From the NCBI GenBank assembly GCA_003176075.1, contig PSRN01000123.1, positions 1-5,392 of the forward strand: a stretch of 5,392 bases of DNA, in the 5' to 3' direction. A program made the translations under genes and the position numbers. The notes under the pieces were generated by a model. The model saw only the letters and a program-made list of their open reading frames with translations, was not told the DNA's origin and did not search any database. Shown here in pieces: positions 1 to 5,186 of this stretch; position 1 is the stretch's first letter; every line of letters begins with the position of its first letter. This DNA comes from Bdellovibrio sp. GTDB taxonomy: Bacteria > Bdellovibrionota > Bdellovibrionia > Bdellovibrionales > Bdellovibrionaceae.

Positions 1-375
1 TACGGCGATCTTTGCGGCGGCCTCATGCCCATCGGCGATCTGACGAAGACACAGGTTTTCGCCTTGGCTGGACTTTACAATGTGGAGAAGGAAACTTTTC
101 CGGCCTCTCTGATGTCGCGACCGCCATCGGCCGAGCTTCGCCCCAATCAAAAGGACGAAGATCAGTTGCCACCCTATTCTCAGCTTGATGAAGCGATCGT
201 TCGCCTTGTCGAAAAGTGCCTGCCTCCCAAGGGAAAGATCGACGATTGGCTTCTTCGCGCTCTTTTCCGCTCGGAGTTTAAGCGGTGGCAAGCCCCTCCC
301 ATTCTAAAAGTTTCCGAACATGGCTTTGGCCGCGGGCGACGATGGCCGGTGGCTCATCAAGCCCTGGAGGAATAG
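1..375 (+). CDS. nadE: NAD+ synthetase, C-terminal part (5' end outside window)
   Basis: This is the last 124 codons of NAD synthetase, which amidates nicotinic acid adenine dinucleotide to NAD+ with ATP in the last step of NAD biosynthesis, in the cytoplasm. The frame is open from base 1 and ends at TAG 373-375. Recognisable conserved blocks, in order, are YGDLCGGLMPIGDLTKTQV at the window edge, PPSAELRPNQKDEDQLPPY near fragment residues 40-60, and FKRWQAPPILKVS followed by FGRGRRWPV close to the end. The KR.QAPP and GRRWP blocks fit the C-terminus of bacterial glutamine-dependent enzymes. Whether an N-terminal glutaminase domain is present cannot be seen. It converges on the toxin-antitoxin operon, with 53 bp between the stops. 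No truncation or frameshift is visible in the part shown. Confidence 0.95.
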   Translation, partial: YGDLCGGLMPIGDLTKTQVFALAGLYNVEKETFPASLMSRPPSAELRPNQKDEDQLPPYSQLDEAIVRLVEKCLPPKGKIDDWLLRALFRSEFKRWQAPPILKVSEHGFGRGRRWPVAHQALEE

Positions 376-393
376 AAGTCTTATATCATAGAT

Positions 394-415
394 GTCGGCT
401 TGCCGACCATGTTTT
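394..415 (+). terminator. Possible rho-independent terminator after nadE
   Basis: A GC-rich hairpin (GTCGG, loop CTTG, CCGAC at 394-407) lies 18 bp after the nadE stop and is followed, after CATG, by TTTT at 412-415. The stem is only 5 bp and the T-run is short and offset, so termination would be weak. On the minus strand the same hairpin lies downstream of the antitoxin but has no T-run after it. Confidence 0.4.
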
Positions 416-428
416 CAAAATTCACAAA

Positions 429-812
429 TTATAAAAAGATCCTGTATCCCACATGGAGAACCACAGCCAGTCGCTTGGCCATCTTCTTACCAATCGGTCG
501 CCGGCCATGTTCCATATCGGAAATATGACTTTGCGGGACACCTAGCTTTTCCGCAAGTTCAGTCTGTGAAAGACCAGTCTTTGCCCTTGCACCTTTAAGG
601 GCTACGCCGGCCTCAGTATATTTTTTGATCAGATCATTAACTGCATCACGCCAGGGGATGAAGGCATTGTCCCCCTTAACCTCAAAATCTTGCAAGAGAC
701 GCACAATTCCTTCGGCCCGGTCTTTCGGAACAAGAAAAAGCCGGGCCCGCTTTTCGCCGACTTGGATTTTTATTTCATTTTTAGTAAGGCGCATTTTCGT
801 GGGTGCCGACAT
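429..812 (-). CDS. XRE-family helix-turn-helix antitoxin (HigA-like)
   Basis: This 127-residue protein is the likely antitoxin and DNA-binding autorepressor of the operon with the overlapping toxin gene. Residues about 72-122 form a classic XRE/HTH_3 domain (ARAKTGLSQTELAEKLGVPQ, then SHISDMEHGRRP), with Q83, A87 and G91 at the usual conserved places. Residues 1-65 form a separate N-terminal region (NEIKIQVGEKRARLFLVP and a helical stretch) that probably binds the toxin; I do not recognise it as a named domain. I chose ATG 812 because GGAG at 820-823 sits 7 nt upstream. An in-frame TTG at 827 lacks such a site, and ATG 794 is a weaker alternative. The start lies inside the toxin gene (32-bp overlap), so translation is probably coupled. 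Function is inferred from fold and context. Confidence 0.85.
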   Translation of the reverse strand: MSAPTKMRLTKNEIKIQVGEKRARLFLVPKDRAEGIVRLLQDFEVKGDNAFIPWRDAVNDLIKKYTEAGVALKGARAKTGLSQTELAEKLGVPQSHISDMEHGRRPIGKKMAKRLAVVLHVGYRIFL

Positions 813-1065
813 AGTAAATCTCCACAACCCTTATCGTTTTTTCTTTGATCTCCCAGCAAACAACGTAAGTTGGGCGACCCGAACAAATATGGCAATGGTA
901 CTGACTACCGGAACCTCTCAATTTTCCATAGTGAGCCCAGTTGTTCCTATAAGGTCCGTAGTCCTCCATCTCTTTGACTAAAGCGACAAAGGCCTCCCGA
1001 ACATATTCTGGAAGTTTCCTGAGCTGCTTCTCTGCCTTGCCAGCGAGGCCCACGGTCCATTGCAT
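781..1065 (-). CDS. RelE/ParE-superfamily toxin (HigB-like mRNA interferase candidate)
   Basis: This 94-residue basic protein has the layout of RelE/ParE-fold toxins: an N-terminal helical pair (AEKQLRKLPEYVREAFVALV, residues 11-30), then KLRG at 48-51, GRPTYVVCW at 63-71, and a strand ending in EIYYVGTHENAPY (82-94). Related HigB/RelE toxins cleave mRNA on the ribosome; that activity is inferred here. The toxin precedes its antitoxin, as in higBA systems, and the two overlap by 32 bp. ATG 1065 is the only sensible start, since the next in-frame upstream codons lead to a TAG at 1078-1080. No good ribosome binding site precedes it, and the likely -10 lies so close that the transcript may be leaderless. 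No frameshift or missing end is seen, so the module looks intact. Confidence 0.85.
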   Translation of the reverse strand: MQWTVGLAGKAEKQLRKLPEYVREAFVALVKEMEDYGPYRNNWAHYGKLRGSGSQYHCHICSGRPTYVVCWEIKEKTIRVVEIYYVGTHENAPY

Positions 1066-1071
1066 GAATAT

Positions 1072-1103
1072 ATCATACTATCCCATAAAATGGGATATCT
1101 CAA
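1072..1103 (-). promoter_or_regulatory. Putative promoter of the toxin-antitoxin operon
   Basis: Read on the minus strand, TTGAGA (1103-1098) resembles a -35 box. It is followed after 17 bp by TAGTAT (1080-1075), or after 20 bp by the better -10 match TATGAT (1077-1072). With TATGAT, transcription would begin at or next to the toxin ATG at 1065. Matches are by eye and the spacing is ambiguous. Confidence 0.4.
1079..1097. promoter_or_regulatory. Perfect 19-bp inverted repeat, likely antitoxin operator
   Basis: The arms TATCCCAT (1079-1086) and ATGGGATA (1090-1097) are exact reverse complements around AAA. The repeat lies 13 bp upstream of the toxin start, between the candidate -35 and -10 boxes. 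That is the expected place for an operator bound by a dimeric XRE antitoxin to repress its own operon. Binding itself is inferred. Confidence 0.65.
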
Positions 1104-1158
1104 TCTGCTTCTGTACAAAAACGGGAAGATCTACGGGCCCTAAAGACGATACGAATGA

Positions 1159-2430
1159 CTAATGAAGATAATTCCGCTGCAGCTCGAGCCAGTGCCGCTC
1201 TTTGAGTTTGCCACGCCGACTGCACATGAGATCGGTAATATCCAGTTGGTATTGGACCATCACGGCGCGATCCTCATCATAGAACTCAAGGTAACAATCT
1301 GGAAAACCCAGAATATGTCCGAATTCATGCCGAATGGTCCAGCGAACATTGTACTCGGTGAGAGGACTGTTCGCGTCCATGAAGATCGTGTTCGAAAAAT
1401 GGTCCACGTGCGGAGTGATTCCTTCCTGCCACTTGACCAGAACTCCACGGGATGGGGAAAAATCAATCTGGAGAGCCCAGCCTAACCACCGCCACTCATC
1501 TTGAATATTGCTTTGGAGAAATTGGCGTCGTTCCTCCGTTTCAGGTTCCATGAAAGCTATCCGAGTCAGATTCGGCTGCCGTGAGTCCCACAGGATCTCC
1601 GGGTACTTCCTATCTTGTGGAATATCGAAAAATGAATTCCAGTTATCTTCCGCATCATGAAAATACTTTGCATAGAAGCTGTTAACTTTTTGATCAAGTA
1701 TAGCTTGTTTCAACTCCTGCGCGCAATCCTCCTGGGTTTGGCGAGCGTTCATGCAAATTCCCAGCAACCAATCCGAGTATGTTTTCTTTTGCGCATCGGA
1801 TAGGGAGTTAAATTCGGCGAAATGTTCTTCGCGTTCAGTATCTTTGCGTAGGTTGTAATAACCGCGGACGTCTTCGCTGCGCCTGCTTTTCAAATAATCC
1901 AAGTAACGCTGCATGATGAGCCAACGCGCGGCCTTCTGGTAAACAACATCCGCTTTCCTCCCCCAGGACAGATATTCCAGGAGGTCTAAACCCGGGTCTT
2001 CGGTCATTGGCGCTTGTTCAACCAAAACCGCCCTCATTCTTGCGGGAAGATGCTGGATCAGGTCCCCGTATGCCTGCATGATTAATGTTTCATTGTATTC
2101 AATCGGATCATCGATCGGGTGAGCTGCCTGGGTCGCCTCACTGGTGAAAGAAACTTTATCGTCACGATGGTCATTGATCACTCTCAGCCAATCCAAATTG
2201 CGCTTGCCGAAACGCAAGACCTCATCGAGGGGGCTTTGAATCGGAAACGTGGGACCCGTCGGTCCTTTCAAGACTTTCTCCCACTCCGCCCCCGTCATAT
2301 CGAGATCGAAGTGAGGAATCGGGCTTCGCCCGCCGTGAGCCTCATCACGAGCATTCGATACTTGACCTGTAATGAGCGTGAATAAGATCGAAGAAAGAAT
2401 GGCCCTGTTTTGAACAATGAAATTCATCAT
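1159..2430 (-). CDS. Secreted zinc metalloprotease, HExxHxxGxxD type
   Basis: The product is a 423-residue exported protein. Residues 1-27 form a Sec-type signal (hydrophobic AILSSILFTLI, likely cleavage near VSNA) without a lipobox cysteine. The catalytic site HEFGHILGFPDCY is at 368-380: H368 and H372 bind zinc, E369 is the general base, and D378 is in the third-ligand position. DLMC with M402 is a candidate metzincin Met-turn. An Asp third ligand followed by a nearby LM resembles the snapalysin (M7) pattern, but this protein is far longer. Its N-terminal 330 or so residues are acidic, rich in aromatic residues and helical, and I do not recognise them. ATG 2430 or ATG 2427 both fit the GAGGGGG site at 2436-2442 (5 or 8 nt). 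The gene ends in TAG 94 bp before the toxin start and is divergent from a second secreted protein. The substrate is unknown. Confidence 0.75.
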   Translation of the reverse strand: MMNFIVQNRAILSSILFTLITGQVSNARDEAHGGRSPIPHFDLDMTGAEWEKVLKGPTGPTFPIQSPLDEVLRFGKRNLDWLRVINDHRDDKVSFTSEATQAAHPIDDPIEYNETLIMQAYGDLIQHLPARMRAVLVEQAPMTEDPGLDLLEYLSWGRKADVVYQKAARWLIMQRYLDYLKSRRSEDVRGYYNLRKDTEREEHFAEFNSLSDAQKKTYSDWLLGICMNARQTQEDCAQELKQAILDQKVNSFYAKYFHDAEDNWNSFFDIPQDRKYPEILWDSRQPNLTRIAFMEPETEERRQFLQSNIQDEWRWLGWALQIDFSPSRGVLVKWQEGITPHVDHFSNTIFMDANSPLTEYNVRWTIRHEFGHILGFPDCYLEFYDEDRAVMVQYQLDITDLMCSRRGKLKERHWLELQRNYLH

Positions 2431-2553
2431 TCATACCCCCTCATTAGGGAGCGTATCAGTTTGCCTTGGGTGCCTGCATCACCTTTTTTCATATCCTGGG
2501 ACGACTTTTGCAAACTTCACCAGACTCTGTCGCAACGGACCGCGGAGGTTCTC
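2431..2553. promoter_or_regulatory. Divergent intergenic region between two secreted-protein genes
   Basis: These 123 bp separate the starts of the metalloprotease (minus) and the small secreted protein (plus), so promoters for both are expected here. Strong ribosome binding sites are visible at each end (GAGGGGG on the minus strand at 2436-2442; GGAGG on the plus strand at 2544-2548). I find no convincing -35/-10 pair by eye in either direction. Confidence 0.45.
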
Positions 2554-2874
2554 ATGTGGAAAAGAACAGCGCGGGCAGCGCTCTTGATGGCAGGTTTGAT
2601 GGTGAGTCACATATCAGAGGCGCAATCGCCTGATTCTTCCGTTTCGAAGGAGCCGCGGCATGATCTTATGCAAGGACTATTCACAGAAATGGAAACCTGG
2701 CCCCGCTCTGACCCCCCCCAAAATGCTTACGAAGCGCTTCTCCAGATGAATGAAAAAAGCAATGAACAGAGACTTCGGGAATACCTCGATAGACTCCCCA
2801 AGGAGGATCGGCGGGAACTCATACAAGAGGCAATAGATTCCCTTAAAGAGAAACGCGATGACTTTTCCAAGTAG
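2554..2874 (+). CDS. Small secreted charged helical protein, ended by an in-frame amber codon
   Basis: I do not recognise the family of this 106-residue protein. Residues 1-23 are a typical Sec signal (basic MWKRTARA, hydrophobic ALLMAGLMV, then SEA before QS), giving a mature protein that is periplasmic or secreted. From residue 57 it is helical and strongly charged (NAYEALLQMNEKSNEQRLRE and onward to SLKEKRDDFSK), coiled-coil-like. ATG 2554 is preferred over in-frame ATG 2410 because GGAGG at 2544-2548 lies 5 nt upstream, a signal peptide starts exactly there, and 2410 would lie inside the divergent protease gene. The frame stops at TAG 2872-2874 but reads on openly to TAA 3016-3018 in the same helical style, so the gene may be broken by a nonsense change. 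A run of eight C at 2712-2719 (codons 53-56) is another possible site of length change or sequencing error. It is transcribed divergently from the metalloprotease. Confidence 0.7.
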   Translation: MWKRTARAALLMAGLMVSHISEAQSPDSSVSKEPRHDLMQGLFTEMETWPRSDPPQNAYEALLQMNEKSNEQRLREYLDRLPKEDRRELIQEAIDSLKEKRDDFSK

Positions 2875-3018
2875 AGACAGCAGTTAGAGAATGATATTTC
2901 CTTGGCTAGGGATAAGAAAGAAATTGCGCTGGGGAAAGTGTTGCTCAATAAGGTTGTTCTAGCTGAAAGGCTGCTCACCGAGGGCATTTTGGCTTGGGAG
3001 CGGGAGTTGCAAAAATAA
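2875..3018 (+). pseudogene. In-frame continuation of the small secreted protein beyond the amber stop
   Basis: Directly after TAG 2872-2874, the same frame stays open for 47 codons to TAA 3016-3018. It begins RQQLENDISLARDKKEIALG and ends AWERELQK, a charged, Leu-rich helix that continues the style of residues 57-106. Read through, the protein would be about 154 residues. The TAA lies only 2 bp before the convergent exonuclease stop, the tight packing expected of a real gene end. No ribosome binding site and ATG within the segment suggest an independent gene. The simplest reading is the tail of an ancestral longer gene separated by a nonsense mutation; a sequencing error or amber suppression would look the same. 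Confidence 0.55.
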
Positions 3019-3020
3019 CA

Positions 3021-3644
3021 TCATAACATACTCAATAGATCCAGCTGCTTGGGCTGACGTTCTATCACCGGAAAGTAAAAAGCAGGTTTGCCGGTGAGTG
3101 CAATGAGGTTCTCAATTTTGGGAGCCTGGTTATCCACCGCGATCTTTTGAACGATTTGCTCCAGAACTCGACCACAGAGGGTGGCGTCGTCCTCGGCGCG
3201 ATGATACTGGCTGGCGGGAATATTGAGATGCTGAACAACAGTAGAAAGCCGGTGATTGGGCAAACCGGGAAAAATCTTACGAGCCATGGGTAGCGTATCA
3301 AGAATGACTCCCCGCGGGGTGGCGATCTCAATTCTCTTGTAATCCGCGATCAAAAATTGCGCGTCAAAATTAGCATTGTGAGCGACTAAAATTGCTTCCC
3401 CACAAAATTCCGTCAACGATTGCAGTAAGTCACCGATCAACGGCCTGCCTTGCAGCATTTCATCAGTAATTCCATTGACGGCGGATGCCGCCGCCGGCAT
3501 GGCCATCTGAGGATTCACGAGGGTCGAAAATAAACCCACGACTTCACCATCAACGAACTTCACTGCACCGATTTCAACAATCCGATCAACACCAGCAACG
3601 GTCCCTGTTGTTTCCAAGTCAAACGCGATATAATCCATGAACAT
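3021..3644 (-). CDS. DEDDh-family 3'-5' exonuclease (DnaQ/PolC-type, stand-alone)
   Basis: This 207-residue cytoplasmic exonuclease belongs to the DnaQ-like superfamily, whose members remove nucleotides from DNA or RNA 3' ends with two metal ions. All catalytic residues are visible: Exo I D9 and E11 in FDLETTG, Exo II D94 in AHNANFD, and Exo III H148 and D153 in HRAEDDA. The core covers about residues 4-168. A 40-residue tail ends KQLDLLSML, whose QLDLL (200-204) resembles the bacterial sliding-clamp-binding pentapeptide. ATG 3644 is chosen because GGAGG at 3655-3659 lies 10 nt upstream; ATG 3638 is farther away, and longer in-frame starts would run into the ferredoxin gene. It could be a Pol III epsilon-like proofreading subunit or an independent repair exonuclease. 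No fused polymerase, GIY-YIG or helicase domain is present. I leave the symbol empty because dnaQ identity is not certain. Confidence 0.9.
   Translation of the reverse strand: MFMDYIAFDLETTGTVAGVDRIVEIGAVKFVDGEVVGLFSTLVNPQMAMPAAASAVNGITDEMLQGRPLIGDLLQSLTEFCGEAILVAHNANFDAQFLIADYKRIEIATPRGVILDTLPMARKIFPGLPNHRLSTVVQHLNIPASQYHRAEDDATLCGRVLEQIVQKIAVDNQAPKIENLIALTGKPAFYFPVIERQPKQLDLLSML
3608..3634 (+). promoter_or_regulatory. Putative ferredoxin promoter inside the exonuclease 5' coding end
   Basis: A perfect TATAAT at 3629-3634 is preceded by TTGTTT at 3608-3613, with a short 15-bp spacer. Transcription from about 3641 would give a leader of roughly 35 nt before ATG 3676, supporting that start over ATG 3637. 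The -35 match is weak, and TATAAT also encodes part of the exonuclease, so chance is possible. Confidence 0.4.
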
Positions 3645-3675
3645 TGAATACAAACCTCCACTCAAAGATTCAAGC

Positions 3676-3987
3676 ATGAATGCCAACGGACGAGTGAAAT
3701 TCAATTTCGAAAGCGAACTTGTTTGGGCACGCCGTGGTGAAAGCGTCCTATCGGCGATATTAAATGCCGGAATCGATTTGGATCACAGTTGCGGCGGTTG
3801 CGCGACCTGCGGCACTTGCCGATTGATTGCTCCCGCTGGTTTGCTTTCTAAAGTTCCGCGAAATGAACTGGAAACTGAGTTTGCGGTCGAACGAAAATTT
3901 CGGCCTGAGGAAAGACTCGCGTGCCAGCTTGAATGTGACGAGCGATTGGCTGGCGTTCAATTCCGCCGTCCCAAGGCTGAAACGTAA
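3676..3987 (+). CDS. 2Fe-2S ferredoxin (adrenodoxin/plant-type fold)
   Basis: This 103-residue electron carrier has the C-x5-C-x2-C...C pattern of 2Fe-2S ferredoxins: C39, C45 and C48 in SCGGCATCGTCRL, and C83 in LACQLE. GESVLSAILNAGIDLDHSCG (21-40) is the usual beta-grasp helix leading into the cluster loop. It would pass single electrons between a reductase and an acceptor in the cytoplasm; the partners are not visible here. Two extra cysteines, C42 and C87, are not expected ligands. ATG 3676 is preferred because the longer start at 3637 would overlap the divergent exonuclease and lies before the likely transcription start. The ribosome binding site at 3676 is weak. Only 31 bp separate the two divergent starts. 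The last 31 bp overlap the end of the convergent PHP-like gene. Confidence 0.9.
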   Translation: MNANGRVKFNFESELVWARRGESVLSAILNAGIDLDHSCGGCATCGTCRLIAPAGLLSKVPRNELETEFAVERKFRPEERLACQLECDERLAGVQFRRPKAET

Positions 3988-5186
3988 AATGAATTGGTAT
4001 AGATCCAGGTCATCCATTTCTTACCGTCCGGCAAAGGCAAAGTCGGGCAAACGCGAACGACAATTCGATAGACCCCGGGAGATTTGATTTCATAATTGAG
4101 CTCGGGTTCATGGACCATGAGTTCGCGCTGACCATCTTTGAGGAGAACAAGTTCATAATCCACGTTGAGTTGGTGGCCGAGCTTCGCCGTCAGCACAAGT
4201 CCCGCCTTAAGATCGATTCGAGAACCCATCAAATAAGCGTGGTCATGATCCGAAAGGACGGCATTGAAACCGCGGGGATCCCCCAGCAAATCCAAGGCGG
4301 CGTAGAAATTTCCGCTCCGAAAGGCCTGATAAATTTTTTGCCTGTCTTTCGAAAAATTACCCGTCAGTTCCGAGCCGAGAAGAATGTGATTGCTGACGAT
4401 CTCAAGGGAGCGCTGATAGGACGGAAAACGAACGAAATAATTGGCCAGGGGAACGGCGCGGGCCGAGGCGTCGGCTCCCGCGAAACCGTAGAATGGGCGG
4501 GCGGCCGAGATGCTGTCCCAAAGCGAAGTTTCCTCGATCGGCTCCCTAAACAGGCGCAAAAAAGCGTACTTGGGATTAAATGGATAAGTGAGGAGAGACC
4601 AAATGACGTTGAGCTTTGAATCCAACCAACTGTTTTCGCCGATGGCTTTGGGATTGAGAATCTCGATCCCATGGAGTCCGGGAGGATAAGCCCCTGTCCA
4701 TGTGGGCTGACCGCGCACAAACGGGTGCGCCAGAATCACCATGGCCTCGCGCCCTTGGTTCCACTCCTGTGACAACGTATCCGTCAAATATAGATTTGCT
4801 TCACTCGCCTGAGTCAAAGTCCGCTGCGGGCCTTTCTCCACCAAGAGCAGGCGGGAATCGAGAAAAGCGTATTCCGCTTCAGACATGACGAGAACCCTGT
4901 CATGATAGCCGTTAAAGGACTCCGCTTGCGAAAATTGGTTCACATCCGTCAGGATCAGAAAATCAAGGCCCGCGCGCTGGGCTTCTTCTATCACCTGAAG
5001 CGGGTGCGCGGATCCGCGGCTGAGATTCGTTTCAACATTAATCGCTCCCCGGTAATCATGGAAGCCGTGCGGGTGTTCCCGCTTGATTTCGGAGGGCAGA
5101 ATCTCAATGTCCATTTGCGCCACATAGATGCCGTAGCAAAAGTAAAAGATGATCAGGGCCGTGAGGGCCGCGAAAAACCGGATCAC
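3957..5186 (-). CDS. Membrane-anchored PHP-domain-like protein with degenerate metal site
   Basis: The 409-residue product starts with an uncleaved-looking signal anchor (residues 2-23, FFAALTALIIFYFCYGIYVA). A PHP-like phosphoesterase fold spans about 46-310, and a beta-rich C-terminal domain (about 320-405) ends WIYTNSFYV. The PHP family is suggested by the string VETNLSRGSAHPLQVIEEAQ, then AGLDFLILTDVN, AHPF (H154) and GADAS (D239). Typical ligand positions are changed, however: HxH is N50-V-E52, SDG is SRG, TDH is TDV, and DAH is DAS. Hydrolytic activity is therefore doubtful, and a structural or binding role is possible. The main domain should face the periplasm. The start is GTG 5186, with an in-frame stop shortly upstream. 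GTG overlaps the TGA of the preceding gene, so the two form an operon. Its stop lies inside the convergent ferredoxin gene. Confidence 0.75.
   Translation of the reverse strand: MIRFFAALTALIIFYFCYGIYVAQMDIEILPSEIKREHPHGFHDYRGAINVETNLSRGSAHPLQVIEEAQRAGLDFLILTDVNQFSQAESFNGYHDRVLVMSEAEYAFLDSRLLLVEKGPQRTLTQASEANLYLTDTLSQEWNQGREAMVILAHPFVRGQPTWTGAYPPGLHGIEILNPKAIGENSWLDSKLNVIWSLLTYPFNPKYAFLRLFREPIEETSLWDSISAARPFYGFAGADASARAVPLANYFVRFPSYQRSLEIVSNHILLGSELTGNFSKDRQKIYQAFRSGNFYAALDLLGDPRGFNAVLSDHDHAYLMGSRIDLKAGLVLTAKLGHQLNVDYELVLLKDGQRELMVHEPELNYEIKSPGVYRIVVRVCPTLPLPDGKKWMTWIYTNSFYVSALGRRN

Noticed and set aside
1104..1158. Terminator between the metalloprotease and the toxin gene (GGG...CCCGTTTTT on the minus strand)
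   Set aside because: Only about three base pairs can form before the T-run, so a stable stem is not supported.
1162..1485. Plus-strand open frame of 107 codons opposite the metalloprotease
   Set aside because: It lies wholly inside a well-supported minus-strand gene, has no recognisable motif and no ribosome binding site, and looks like a shadow frame.
2410..2553. Longer N-terminus for the small secreted protein from ATG 2410
   Set aside because: It would overlap the divergent protease start and bury a clear signal peptide 48 residues in. ATG 2554 has GGAGG at good spacing.
373..2874. Amber (TAG) reassigned to an amino acid, because three genes end or break at TAG and the protease and toxin are in the same frame separated only by TAG codons
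   Set aside because: Reading through the nadE TAG would add an unrelated tail running into the antitoxin on the opposite strand. The protease and nadE end where their families should, and the toxin has its own start and operator. The shared frame is most likely chance.
2727..2987. Minus-strand open frame opposite the secreted protein and its extension
   Set aside because: Its serine- and arginine-rich composition is what the complement of a Glu/Lys/Leu-rich helix gives; it has no motif or credible start.
4110..4619. Plus-strand open frame of 169 codons opposite the PHP-like gene
   Set aside because: It is antisense to a protein with recognisable PHP motifs and a signal anchor. It has no domain signal and no suitable start context, so its length reflects codon bias on the other strand.
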